A stretch of DNA of 64,000 nt, from assembly GCA_017512985.1 (NCBI GenBank), contig JAFWEJ010000005.1:124001-188000 (forward strand), in the 5' to 3' direction. The notes beneath the pieces were generated by a model. The model saw nothing but the letters and a program-made list of their open reading frames with translations. It made no database searches and was not told where the DNA came from. Origin of the DNA: Clostridia bacterium (GTDB lineage Bacteria; Bacillota; Clostridia; Christensenellales; Aristaeellaceae). A program made the position numbers and the translations under genes. Below, piece by piece: positions 1-6,781 of this stretch (the stretch's first letter is position 1; each line of letters begins with the position of its first letter).

Positions 1-455
1 GCGATCGCCGATGCGACTGTGCCGGTGACCGGCACGAAGAGCATCAGCGGGATGGGCAGGGATTCCACATACTGCGCGAAAGTCAGCCAGTCGGCGGCGG
101 TACAGGAACTGTCGGTAACCATGACGCCGTAGAATGAAGCAGTCTGGTCCAAGACCGCGTTCAGCGCCCGGGACAGGGTCTCGGACGCCGGATAGCAGGA
201 GACCAGCAGCCGGGCGGGCGCCGGGGAGGCGGCAAAATACTTCAGCGCGGCTTTATACGGTTCCGTATCCGTACCGAATCCCAGCCCGGCCATTCCTTCC
301 GCCGCCTCTGTGCCGGAACTGTACGTCATCAGCCGCCTGGACGCGGTATAACCCGAATCCTTCACCAGCAGCAGGCCGGTGTTGAAGGACGCCGGGGACG
401 CGCCGGCGCGGACCGTGTTGACGACGACGCGGGCAACGGTATTGATGGAAAGCAT
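1..455 (-). CDS. Phage tail sheath protein, DUF3383 family (partial, cut by window edge)
   Basis: About 151 residues of the N-terminus are present; the gene continues past the left edge. The start MLSINTVARVVVNTV and the following alanine-rich alpha/beta sequence match the DUF3383 family of contractile-tail sheath proteins, which polymerise around the tail tube and contract on infection. The ATG at 453-455 is preceded by a GGAGGA ribosome site. It follows the neck-terminator gene on the same strand, the position sheath genes normally hold in this phage type. A direct duplication of an AAATTTTCGGA motif lies in its leader, the second copy supplying part of the ribosome site. The family call is from recalled sequence resemblance and gene order. 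Confidence 0.75.
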   Translation of the reverse strand, partial: MLSINTVARVVVNTVRAGASPASFNTGLLLVKDSGYTASRRLMTYSSGTEAAEGMAGLGFGTDTEPYKAALKYFAASPAPARLLVSCYPASETLSRALNAVLDQTASFYGVMVTDSSCTAADWLTFAQYVESLPIPLMLFVPVTGTVASAI

Positions 456-589
456 AAAATTCCTCCGAAAATTTTTTTATTTTTCCGAAAATTTGTTCAT
501 TTTTACTGGACATTTATTGGACAACAGGGTGTATAAAGGAAATGAACAGGGTTTCTTCTTCATATTTTTCTCCTATATTTCCTTCTCAT

Positions 590-614
590 GGCTCCCTTCG
601 CAACAAAGGGAGCC
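590..614. other. Perfect 9-bp-stem hairpin after the neck-terminator gene
   Basis: GGCTCCCTT, a 7-base loop and AAGGGAGCC abut the stop codon at 615. Read on the gene's own (minus) strand it is followed by purine-rich DNA with no U tract, so it is not a classical terminator there. On the plus strand it is followed by TTATTTT. It could stabilise the upstream mRNA or lower transcription into the sheath gene. Confidence 0.5.
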
Positions 615-1175
615 TTATTTTGCCTGCCGGAAAATAACGACCGCCGGGGCCGGCCGGATGGAATTGCGCGCCGGGGCGGCCTGTTCGCAGCGAACCCTCA
701 GGGATATGGTGAGATCCGCGCGCCTGCGCCAGAGGGAGCCCTCCTCCTCATGGAGAAGAGACGGCTGCGGCGGGTCCGGAACCGGAAAGATCCCGGCGAA
801 GCGGAGAATCTGACGGGGAAATCCGGCGCCGTCCAAATAAAGCATAGACCGGATGCGGTGGGCATATTCCTCCGCGGCCGGTCCGTAGCAAACAATAATC
901 AGCTGATATTTCAGCGTTGTGCAGACAATCGGGAAATGCGTGCCGGCTGTACTGTTCCCCGCGTTGTACTCCGTGGAGACCGGATCCGCGGACAGATCCT
1001 GGAGGACCGTCCAGTAAATGACGTTCCGGTTCCTGGGCGGGCGCGGTACGTTCTCCGGTTCCGCATATGCTTCATGGATCAAGGCGATTGCGTCCGCGGA
1101 GGATTTGTCCAAGTTCAGGCAAGCGCAGAGAGCATCGAAGATCACCGTATGAAAAGAAGAGGATTCAGAGATCAT
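615..1175 (-). CDS. Phage neck terminator (gp12-like / LIC_12616 family) protein
   Basis: A 186-residue protein beginning MISESSSFHTVIFDAL. The central block around VIYWTVLQDL and the later YQLIIVCYGPAAEEYAHRIRSML resemble the LIC_12616/gp12-like neck terminator family, which caps the top of the tail at the head-tail joint in myovirus-like phages. An upstream in-frame start exists, but ATG 1173-1175 has a GGAGGG site at good spacing and was chosen. The gene lies directly upstream of the sheath gene, the usual order. The frame is intact. The function is inferred from family resemblance and synteny. Confidence 0.7.
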   Translation of the reverse strand: MISESSSFHTVIFDALCACLNLDKSSADAIALIHEAYAEPENVPRPPRNRNVIYWTVLQDLSADPVSTEYNAGNSTAGTHFPIVCTTLKYQLIIVCYGPAAEEYAHRIRSMLYLDGAGFPRQILRFAGIFPVPDPPQPSLLHEEEGSLWRRRADLTISLRVRCEQAAPARNSIRPAPAVVIFRQAK

Positions 1176-1315
1176 CTTCACCCTCCCAAATAGCACGTTT
1201 TTTTACATAGAAAAACACTCCCCTGCTGCCTGGCTCTACGATACCCTCGCAGGCCGCATCGCAAATGGAGCGCGCGCATACAATATCATGCAGACCATGT
1301 CCTTTCAACAGCCTA

Positions 1316-1795
1316 TCAGGATTCACGCATCAGGACAGCATATGCCTGGTAATATCCAAAGGCTCCCCAGTCCCGGACACGGACTACGCGCCAGGTCTGG
1401 TTGTTCCAGCGGATGCGGTCCGCACCTGTAAAAGAAGCACCGGAACTTCTGGGCGAACCTTCTGCGACCGCCAGTGGCGGAAGTATCGCAGAAGGTGAGG
1501 TCATCTGAAACGAGCCGTCTCCACTGTGTGGAGCGGCGACGATTGAAGATGCGGGTCCCTCTGGGACTCCGGTGCTTAATGCATAGTCCGTATAGATCGC
1601 TATGAACTGTTCTTCCCTTTCTTCCTCCGGCAGCAGCCGGATCATCTCCGGGGTTCCCGGATGGACGCAGCCTTGAGCCTGAACAGTCACTGTCCGGGAT
1701 GCCGTTCCCGCCCGGGTGCGGGTATAGGTGATACGCTCCACAGTAAAAGCGGTGCAACCCAACTCAGGATCTAAAACAGCGGAAGTAATATCCAT
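1316..1795 (-). CDS. Phage head-closure/minor structural protein carrying an in-frame palindromic insert
   Basis: 159 residues, ATG at 1793-1795 behind GAGG. It sits between the gp10-like and neck-terminator genes, where head-closure or tail-completion proteins lie. The C-terminal part, with RIRWNNQTWRVVRVRDWGAFGY, reads like the beta-strand end of such proteins. Residues about 84-118 are low-complexity and are encoded by one copy of a palindromic repeat element (1448-1548); the flanking sequence resumes without a frameshift, so the insert adds roughly 35 residues in what is probably a surface loop. I recognise no specific named family; the role is taken from context. Confidence 0.6.
   Translation of the reverse strand: MDITSAVLDPELGCTAFTVERITYTRTRAGTASRTVTVQAQGCVHPGTPEMIRLLPEEEREEQFIAIYTDYALSTGVPEGPASSIVAAPHSGDGSFQMTSPSAILPPLAVAEGSPRSSGASFTGADRIRWNNQTWRVVRVRDWGAFGYYQAYAVLMRES
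1448..1548 (+). repeat. Palindromic repeat element, copy A (inside a phage gene)
   Basis: Shares the stretch CTGCGACCGCCAGTGGCGGA and the flanking order with copy B near 11.1 kb. Structure: outer arms CTTCTGCGA and TCGCAGAAG enclose an inner CCGCC-AGT-GGCGG palindrome, followed by a second hairpin TCCAC-TGT-GTGGA and then CGATTGA. The arms differ from copy B by compensating changes (CTTCTGCGA/TCGCAGAAG here, CTCCTGCGA/TCGCAGGAG there), suggesting selection for base pairing. It lies within the frame of the 1316-1795 gene, in antisense orientation to it. Confidence 0.75.
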
Positions 1796-1926
1796 TCATT
1801 TTCCTCAACAAACAGCCTGAAAGCCTTATTTTTCACTTGCTTTTGCACTCCGGCGTATGGTAATATATGGTAAAGAGGACGAGCTGCACTGACCGGACAA
1901 AACAGCATAGAAAGCGAGTGATACCC

Positions 1927-2124
1927 ATGGGATTTGGTGCCAAATTCCGTGAGTTGCGCGAAAGCCGCGGCTTATCCCAGGCCGCGACAGATGAAATTTT
2001 CGGCCTCACGCGTGGAACCTGGAGCAACTGGGAAAACGGATACAGCGAACCTGAAAAAGAACTTCTGGAGGATATTGCCGGTTTTTTCCACATTCCGGTC
2101 CATACGCTGACAGAGGAGGCCTGA
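1927..2124 (+). CDS. Small XRE-family helix-turn-helix regulator
   Basis: 65 residues that are almost entirely one HTH_3 domain: KFRELRESRGLSQ (helix 1), then AATDEIFGLTRGTWSNWENG (helices 2-3) and a short C-terminal helix. It probably binds DNA as a dimer; targets are unknown. ATG 1927 was chosen because it starts at the domain; an upstream in-frame ATG would add an unrelated 20 residues. A plausible promoter (TTGCTT, 18 bases, TAATAT) precedes it. It is transcribed against the surrounding phage genes and is followed after 4 bases by the HPr-like gene, so the two form a small operon. It is not evidently a phage repressor. Confidence 0.75.
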   Translation: MGFGAKFRELRESRGLSQAATDEIFGLTRGTWSNWENGYSEPEKELLEDIAGFFHIPVHTLTEEA

Positions 2125-2128
2125 TCGT

Positions 2129-2356
2129 ATGAAATGTGTAAACATCAGGCTGAGTGTGAACCGGGACCTGAATCAATTTGTCAGCATTGTGAATCGTTTC
2201 CCGTATGAAATGAACCTATGGTGCGGCCGTCATGTCAGAGACGCAAAATCAGTCCTGGGAATCCTTTCACTGGATCTGGACCGTCCCCTCACACTGATGA
2301 TTCATCATGACAATTGTGAACAATTGCTTGAAGAGCTCAGTCCTTTTATCGAATAG
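2129..2356 (+). CDS. HPr-like protein lacking the phosphorylatable histidine
   Basis: 75 residues with the HPr fold pattern: an N-terminal strand, a helix with NQFVSIVNRFPYEMNL, then VRDAKSVLGILSLDLDRPLTLMIH as in HPr's K-S-x-x-G helix and strand. The active-site R-H-P-A motif of PTS phosphocarriers is missing; the equivalent region is LSVNRDLNQFVSI. This matches the small HPr-like proteins seen beside other genes in Clostridia, which cannot carry His-phosphate. S45 of KSVLG occupies the place of HPr Ser46, so regulatory phosphorylation is conceivable but unproven. It is co-directional with the HTH gene 4 bases upstream. Confidence 0.6.
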   Translation: MKCVNIRLSVNRDLNQFVSIVNRFPYEMNLWCGRHVRDAKSVLGILSLDLDRPLTLMIHHDNCEQLLEELSPFIE

Positions 2357-2374
2357 GACACAGCATGATACCGT

Positions 2375-2881
2375 TTATCTCCCCGTAATCTCCCAGTCAA
2401 AATCGTTATACAGCGCTTCAGTATCTTTCATGGGTGTGCTGCCGGACTTGCCTCCGACATGCACGCCTTTTTTCGCGACCCGGTTATAGATCCAGCCGCC
2501 ACCCAACGTTACCGGGCTGTTGGGCGGAGGAATGCCCCCGTCGATGTATTCCCGGATGCCGTCCGCTCCCCGCTGGCCGCAGTTCTCCATGCCGGCGACC
2601 GTGCCGGACATATCCCCGTCAAAGGCCGCTTCGCAGGAATCCAGGAGGAACTCCGACATCTCCTGCTGCAGCCCTTCCTGGTGCAGCGCCGGATCAACCA
2701 CCGGCCGCGGAGGAATATGCATGATCGGGGATCCCCGGGTATGGATGCCCAGCAGGACACGGGAGCGGGCGGAGGCGGCGGACGTCAGGCCGACGTCCAC
2801 CCTGTTTTTCCGGAGGTATTCCAGGCATTTCCCCCGGTTTTCCGCAAGAGCGGTGTCTTCGGTGAAATCAAGCCGGATCAT
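2375..2881 (-). CDS. Phage gp10-like head-tail joining/tail completion protein
   Basis: 168 residues. The pattern of an N-terminal alpha/beta region, PPRPVVDPAL, a long helix, then PPNSPVTLGGGWIYNRVAKKG and a terminal DTEALYNDFDWEI is that of minor virion proteins related to HK97 gp10 and phage virion morphogenesis proteins, which bridge neck and tail. It lies between the DUF4054 adaptor and the head-closure gene, as in canonical clusters. The GGAGG site lies about 13 bases from the ATG, longer than usual. Three plus-strand non-phage genes separate it from the adaptor gene. Family assignment is moderate. Confidence 0.65.
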   Translation of the reverse strand: MIRLDFTEDTALAENRGKCLEYLRKNRVDVGLTSAASARSRVLLGIHTRGSPIMHIPPRPVVDPALHQEGLQQEMSEFLLDSCEAAFDGDMSGTVAGMENCGQRGADGIREYIDGGIPPPNSPVTLGGGWIYNRVAKKGVHVGGKSGSTPMKDTEALYNDFDWEITGR

Positions 2882-2979
2882 CGGTTATTGTATTCCTCCC
2901 TGAAGCATGATAATATCTGAAACGGCGGAACAGCTTCCCCGCTGTTTGCTTCAATCCAATCATGGAGGACCGTATCATC

Positions 2980-3363
2980 ATGTTCCGGCAGATCATCCGC
3001 TTTTTCGGGCGAATTTTCAAAAGCAAAGGATTCCGCACCGCAGCCAGGATCATTTTCTGGATGGTTGCGGGCTTCTTCCTGTTCAATTTTTTCCACACAG
3101 CATTCATTCTGAAGAGGGAGATCGGGATGTCGTTTCACCAGGCTACTGTCTTCATTCTCGACACGCTCTTATCGCCATTCTCCCGGGCTTTCGTGAGCGT
3201 CATCCTGGGTGTGGTCATCGGCATTATGGGATATTACCGCGGCAGGAAAAAGAAAGCGGCGCAGGAAGCGGAAGAAAAGGCGGCCGAAACCGCCGAAACC
3301 GCTGAACCCGCGCCCGCGCAGGAAGAAGAAATCATAGAGACAAAGCATTATATGTTCCATTGA
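2980..3363 (+). CDS. Small two-helix membrane protein of unknown function
   Basis: 127 residues. Two hydrophobic segments are visible, around IIFWMVAGFFLFNFFHTAFIL and AFVSVILGVVIGIMGYY, followed by a charged cytoplasmic-looking tail rich in Ala-Glu (KAAETAETAEPAPAQEEE). I do not recognise a family. ATG 2980 is placed after a TGGAGG element; an in-frame ATG at 2962 lies on that element and is less likely. It lies on the plus strand, between phage genes read on the minus strand. The following 130 bases before the next gene show no clear terminator. Confidence 0.55.
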   Translation: MFRQIIRFFGRIFKSKGFRTAARIIFWMVAGFFLFNFFHTAFILKREIGMSFHQATVFILDTLLSPFSRAFVSVILGVVIGIMGYYRGRKKKAAQEAEEKAAETAETAEPAPAQEEEIIETKHYMFH

Positions 3364-3492
3364 GGGGGAACGGCGGGGCCGGTCCCCCTGTTCCTTTCCC
3401 TGCTCCGGAAAGGATTCGGGCGGCCGGGCGGAGAAATAATCAGATACAGAAAAGATGAGCGTTATACACCGGGACCGGAAAGGAGTATGGGC

Positions 3493-3795
3493 ATGGGTTT
3501 ATTCGGCAAAAAAACAAGAGTGTCTGATTTCTATTCCGCGCAGGAGATCCAGGCGCTCCAGGCCGTCGTGGCGCCGCAGATCATCACCCGCCTGATGGAT
3601 TTCAACGCCAGAACGCTTTACGAATCGTTCATCCGCGCGGCCGGCGACAGCGGCAGGAAGCTGGACAGGGAAGGCGTGTCCCGGCTCCTCGCGGCGGCGG
3701 AAGGGTTCGCGAAAGCGGATCCCGCCTCAGGAGCGGCGCTGCAGAATGGCATTCAGAAAATGAAAGCCTGGCTGGAGGATCCGTCCAACCACTGA
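3493..3795 (+). CDS. Hypothetical protein, about 100 residues, soluble and helical
   Basis: Starts MGLFGKKTRVSDFYSAQEIQ. No signal peptide or membrane segment; mostly amphipathic helix (LQAVVAPQIITRLMDF, KLDREGVSRLLAAAEGFAK). ATG 3493 has AAAGGAG at 7 bases; an alternative ATG at 3487 is too close to that site. No family is recognised. It is followed by the convergent phage adaptor gene, leaving only 14 bases between stops. It is one of the non-phage genes interrupting the phage structural series. Confidence 0.5.
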   Translation: MGLFGKKTRVSDFYSAQEIQALQAVVAPQIITRLMDFNARTLYESFIRAAGDSGRKLDREGVSRLLAAAEGFAKADPASGAALQNGIQKMKAWLEDPSNH

Positions 3796-3809
3796 CCTGA
3801 AAATCATCT

Positions 3810-4217
3810 CTACGGTACATACATACTGCGGCCGTACAGCCTGATCAGGCTGAGCAGCTGCAGGCCGAAGGCTGTTTCGGCCAGGTCCGCCAGGCCGGAG
3901 GAAACAGAAAATGAAGAGGAGGCGCCGGACGAATACGTCACGGCGACCTCCCCTGCTTTTTTGCTCGCGACGCGCCGCGTTCCGCCGACCTCGGCGAGCT
4001 GCGCTTTCGTGAACGCCGCCCCCTCCGGCGGCGAAGCCCCCGCGTACAGCGTCAGCTTATGCGCCGTATACAGCCTGCGGGCTTCCTCCGCGTCCGCTCC
4101 CGGAAAGCGGGAGAACCGGGCGTTCGCCTGGCGGATATATTCGCTGAGCACCGCCGCCGGCGTGAAGCCGGCGAACTGCGGGTAAAACGCGGTGAATTCC
4201 TCCTGCGTCAAATGCAT
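3810..4217 (-). CDS. Phage head-tail adaptor, DUF4054 family
   Basis: 135 residues. MHLTQEEFTAFYPQFAG at the start, AARRLYTAHKLTLYA in the middle and a C-terminal TAFGLQLLSLIRLYGRSMYV are characteristic of DUF4054, a head-completion/adaptor protein that follows the capsid gene in this phage type. The GGAGG site is one base from the ATG used here; a TTG two codons downstream has better spacing and may be the true start. Three non-phage genes (aminopeptidase, antiporter, LRR protein) now separate it from the capsid genes it normally follows. Confidence 0.75.
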   Translation of the reverse strand: MHLTQEEFTAFYPQFAGFTPAAVLSEYIRQANARFSRFPGADAEEARRLYTAHKLTLYAGASPPEGAAFTKAQLAEVGGTRRVASKKAGEVAVTYSSGASSSFSVSSGLADLAETAFGLQLLSLIRLYGRSMYVP

Positions 4218-4252
4218 GCCTCCGATGTGAAACAAAGCATATTGTTTTTTCG

Positions 4253-4281
4253 TTGTTTTTACCGCTGAAGAATGATATCAT
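4253..4281 (+). promoter_or_regulatory. Promoter of the M29 aminopeptidase gene
   Basis: TTGTTT, 17 bases, TATCAT, ending 33 bases before the ATG. It lies immediately upstream of the divergent phage adaptor gene, so this cargo gene has its own transcription start. Confidence 0.55.
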
Positions 4282-4314
4282 CAGTTTATCAGTTCCGGAA
4301 AAGGAGAATTCATT

Positions 4315-5538
4315 ATGAAACAGACAATCCTGCGCAGTTACGCGCGCCTGATCGCGCGGGTCGGCGCCAACATCCAGAAGGGACAGGACGTCATCATCAG
4401 ATGCGGCCTGGACCAGCCCCGGTTTGTGGAACTGCTCGTGGACGAGTGCTACAAGGCCGGCGCACGGAAGGTCAGGGTGGAATTCGACCACCAGCCGCTT
4501 GAGAAGCTGCACGTCCGCCACCAGACCGTGACCACCATGGCGAAGGTGGAGGAGTGGGAGAAAGCCCGCCTCCGGCACTGGCAGGATACCCTTCCCTGCC
4601 GCATCTACCTGGCCTCTGAAGATCCCGACGGCCTGAAGGGCATCAACCAGAAGAAGATGGCGAAAGCCGACCGGAAGCGCTGGCCCATTGTCAAACCCTA
4701 CTGGGACGATATGGAAAACAAGTACCAGTGGTGCATCGCGGCGGTTCCCGGCGCGGCCTGGGCCAAAAAGGTCTTCCCCGGCCTGCCCAAAGGCAGGGCG
4801 ATCGAAAAGCTGTGGGAGATGATCCTCTTCACATCCCGCGTCACCGACGATCCCGTGGCAGCCTGGAACGAGCATAACCGGGACCTGCACGACCGCTGTG
4901 CCTACCTCAACAGCCTCGGCATCGCCGAGCTGCATTACAGGGGCGACAACGGCACCGACCTCACCGTGGGCATGATCCCCGAGGCGGAGTTCAAGGGCGG
5001 CGGCGACACCACCCGGAAGGGCATTTTCTTCAACCCCAACATTCCCACCGAGGAGTGCTTCATCTCCCCGATGCGCGGCAAGGCCGAAGGCATCGTCTAC
5101 GCCACCAAACCCCTGTCCTACCAGGGCGAGCTGATTGAGAACTTCTCCGTCCGCTTTGAAAACGGCAAGGCCGTGGAAGTCCACGCCGACCGCAACGAAG
5201 CGCTGCTTCAGCAGATGATCGAAATGGACGAAGGCGCCCCCTACCTGGGCGAGTGCGCCCTGGTTCCCGTGGACTCCCCCATTTCCGAAGCCAACATGCT
5301 GTTCTACGAAACCCTCTTCGATGAGAACGCCGCCTGCCACCTGGCGCTGGGCACGGGTTTCGCCGACACGATCAAAGGCTTCCAGGACAAGACCCTCGAG
5401 GAGTGCCGCGAGCTGGGCGTCAACGAATCCATGATCCATGTCGATTTCATGATCGGCTATGAGGGACTGGATATCGACGCGGTCACCCGCGACGGCAAAA
5501 CCGTGCCGGTCATCCGCAGGGGCAAATGGGCGTTCTGA
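4315..5538 (+). CDS. Aminopeptidase, M29 (AmpS/PepS) family
   Basis: 407 residues, the usual length for M29 enzymes. These cytoplasmic metallo-aminopeptidases release N-terminal residues from peptides with two divalent metals. Family signatures include KGQDVIIRCGLDQPRFVELL at the N-terminus, the RVTDDPVAAWNEHNRDL block, a GGGDTT and EECFISP stretch carrying metal-ligand glutamates, and the C-terminal ALGTGFADTIKG plus MIHVDFMIG. A good GGAG site precedes the ATG. It is probably monocistronic with its own promoter and a strong terminator. A housekeeping-type gene like this is not expected inside a phage head module. Confidence 0.85.
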   Translation: MKQTILRSYARLIARVGANIQKGQDVIIRCGLDQPRFVELLVDECYKAGARKVRVEFDHQPLEKLHVRHQTVTTMAKVEEWEKARLRHWQDTLPCRIYLASEDPDGLKGINQKKMAKADRKRWPIVKPYWDDMENKYQWCIAAVPGAAWAKKVFPGLPKGRAIEKLWEMILFTSRVTDDPVAAWNEHNRDLHDRCAYLNSLGIAELHYRGDNGTDLTVGMIPEAEFKGGGDTTRKGIFFNPNIPTEECFISPMRGKAEGIVYATKPLSYQGELIENFSVRFENGKAVEVHADRNEALLQQMIEMDEGAPYLGECALVPVDSPISEANMLFYETLFDENAACHLALGTGFADTIKGFQDKTLEECRELGVNESMIHVDFMIGYEGLDIDAVTRDGKTVPVIRRGKWAF

Positions 5539-5554
5539 TTCCGCCTGATACGGC

Positions 5555-5584
5555 AAACCCCCGGGCTGAAAAGCCCGGGGGTTT
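5555..5584. terminator. Bidirectional terminator between aminopeptidase and antiporter genes
   Basis: A 13-bp stem AAACCCCCGGGCT / AGCCCGGGGGTTT around GAAA. A-rich and T-rich ends let it serve the converging plus- and minus-strand genes. Confidence 0.85.
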
Positions 5585-5599
5585 AACTGTATCTGCCTG

Positions 5600-6583
5600 T
5601 CAGCGGATGATCGCGAAGGCGATCACGCCCGCGTAGGCCAGGACCATCAGGATACCCTCCGCGCGGTTGATCCGCTTGCCCGCCAGGGCAAAGATCCAGG
5701 TGACGGCCGTGATGGACAGCAGGATCAGCAGGTCCCAGACGGAGGCGACGTTCACCGTCACCGGGTGGATGGCGGCGGAGACGCCGAGGATCATCATCAT
5801 GTTGAAGATGTTCGAGCCGATCACGTTGCCGACGGCCAGCTCCGTTTCCTGCTTCCTTGCCGCCACCAGCGAGGTGACCAGCTCCGGCAGCGAGGTGCCG
5901 ACGGAAACAACCGTCAGGGCGATCAGCGTTTCGGTCATGCCCAGCGCGCGGGCGATCTCCTTGGCGGCATAGACGACCGCCTGGCCGCCCGCGACGATCA
6001 GGACGACGCCGATCAGGATCAGCAGGGCGCACTTCCCCTTGGTCTTTTTGAACCCGAATTCGTTTTCCTCTTCCCGGCGGTTCTTCTTCGCGGAACGCGT
6101 CAGCAGCCAGAGATACCCGGCGAACACGACCAGCAGCGCGATGGCGACGGGCCGCGTTACAGTGCCCGCGACGGATTCCATGTCCATTCCGGACAGCCCG
6201 CCGGTAAAGATCCGGATCCCGCCCATGAGCAGGAACACCGCGAGCGTCGGCACCGTGACAACCGTGAAGTCCTTCTTCAGGACCTTGCCGTCCACCGGCA
6301 CGGGCCGCACGACAGCGCAGACGCCCAGCACCACCAGGATATTGAAGATGTTGGATCCGACCACGTTGCTGAAGGCGATCTCGTTGGATCCCTCAATTGC
6401 CGCGACCGTACTGACCGCCAGTTCCGGCGCGCTGGTGCCCATCGCCACGATCGTCAGGCCGACGATCATCGCGGGGACCCGGAAGATCCGTGCCAGGGAG
6501 GCGCTGCCGTCCACAAACAGGTCCGCGCCCTTGATCAGCGCGGCGAAGCCGGCGGCAAGGATCAGAATATTCAGTATAACCAT
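5600..6583 (-). CDS. Calcium/sodium antiporter (CaCA family, YrbG-like)
   Basis: 327 residues with about ten membrane helices in two homologous halves. Each half carries a CaCA alpha-repeat: VAMGTSAPELAVS with VVGSNIFNILVVLG, and VSVGTSLPELVTS with VIGSNIFNMMMILG. The conserved GTS-PEL glutamates and GSNIFN asparagines bind the cations, so the transporter looks functional. A charged loop (SAKKNRREEENEFGFKKTKGK) separates the halves. ATG 6583 follows AGGAGGG; a longer frame upstream has no ribosome site. It lies on the phage strand but between phage genes; its likely job is calcium extrusion. Confidence 0.88.
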   Translation of the reverse strand: MVILNILILAAGFAALIKGADLFVDGSASLARIFRVPAMIVGLTIVAMGTSAPELAVSTVAAIEGSNEIAFSNVVGSNIFNILVVLGVCAVVRPVPVDGKVLKKDFTVVTVPTLAVFLLMGGIRIFTGGLSGMDMESVAGTVTRPVAIALLVVFAGYLWLLTRSAKKNRREEENEFGFKKTKGKCALLILIGVVLIVAGGQAVVYAAKEIARALGMTETLIALTVVSVGTSLPELVTSLVAARKQETELAVGNVIGSNIFNMMMILGVSAAIHPVTVNVASVWDLLILLSITAVTWIFALAGKRINRAEGILMVLAYAGVIAFAIIR

Positions 6584-6781
6584 GTTCCCTCCTGCAAACC
6601 TCCGTGCAGAAAAAAAGACTTTTTCTGCACTCTTTACTGTGCAGCAAAAGTCTCGCTTCTCAGAACATATTCCGGGGATCAACTCCCGTCATGACGGAAA
6701 CATGTTATGCGCCGAAGCGCACAAGCTACTCCCTCTCACAGGAAAATCTTACCAGACAGCAGCCGGAATGTCAAGGACGGT

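Noticed and set aside
590-614. Terminator of the neck-terminator gene
   Set aside because: The hairpin is perfect, but in the gene's direction it is followed by purine-rich DNA with no U tract; recorded only as a hairpin.
1867-2124. Phage lysogeny repressor
   Set aside because: The HTH protein is a minimal XRE domain without a peptidase or oligomerisation domain, is paired with an HPr-like gene, and no operator pair or divergent Cro-like gene is visible.
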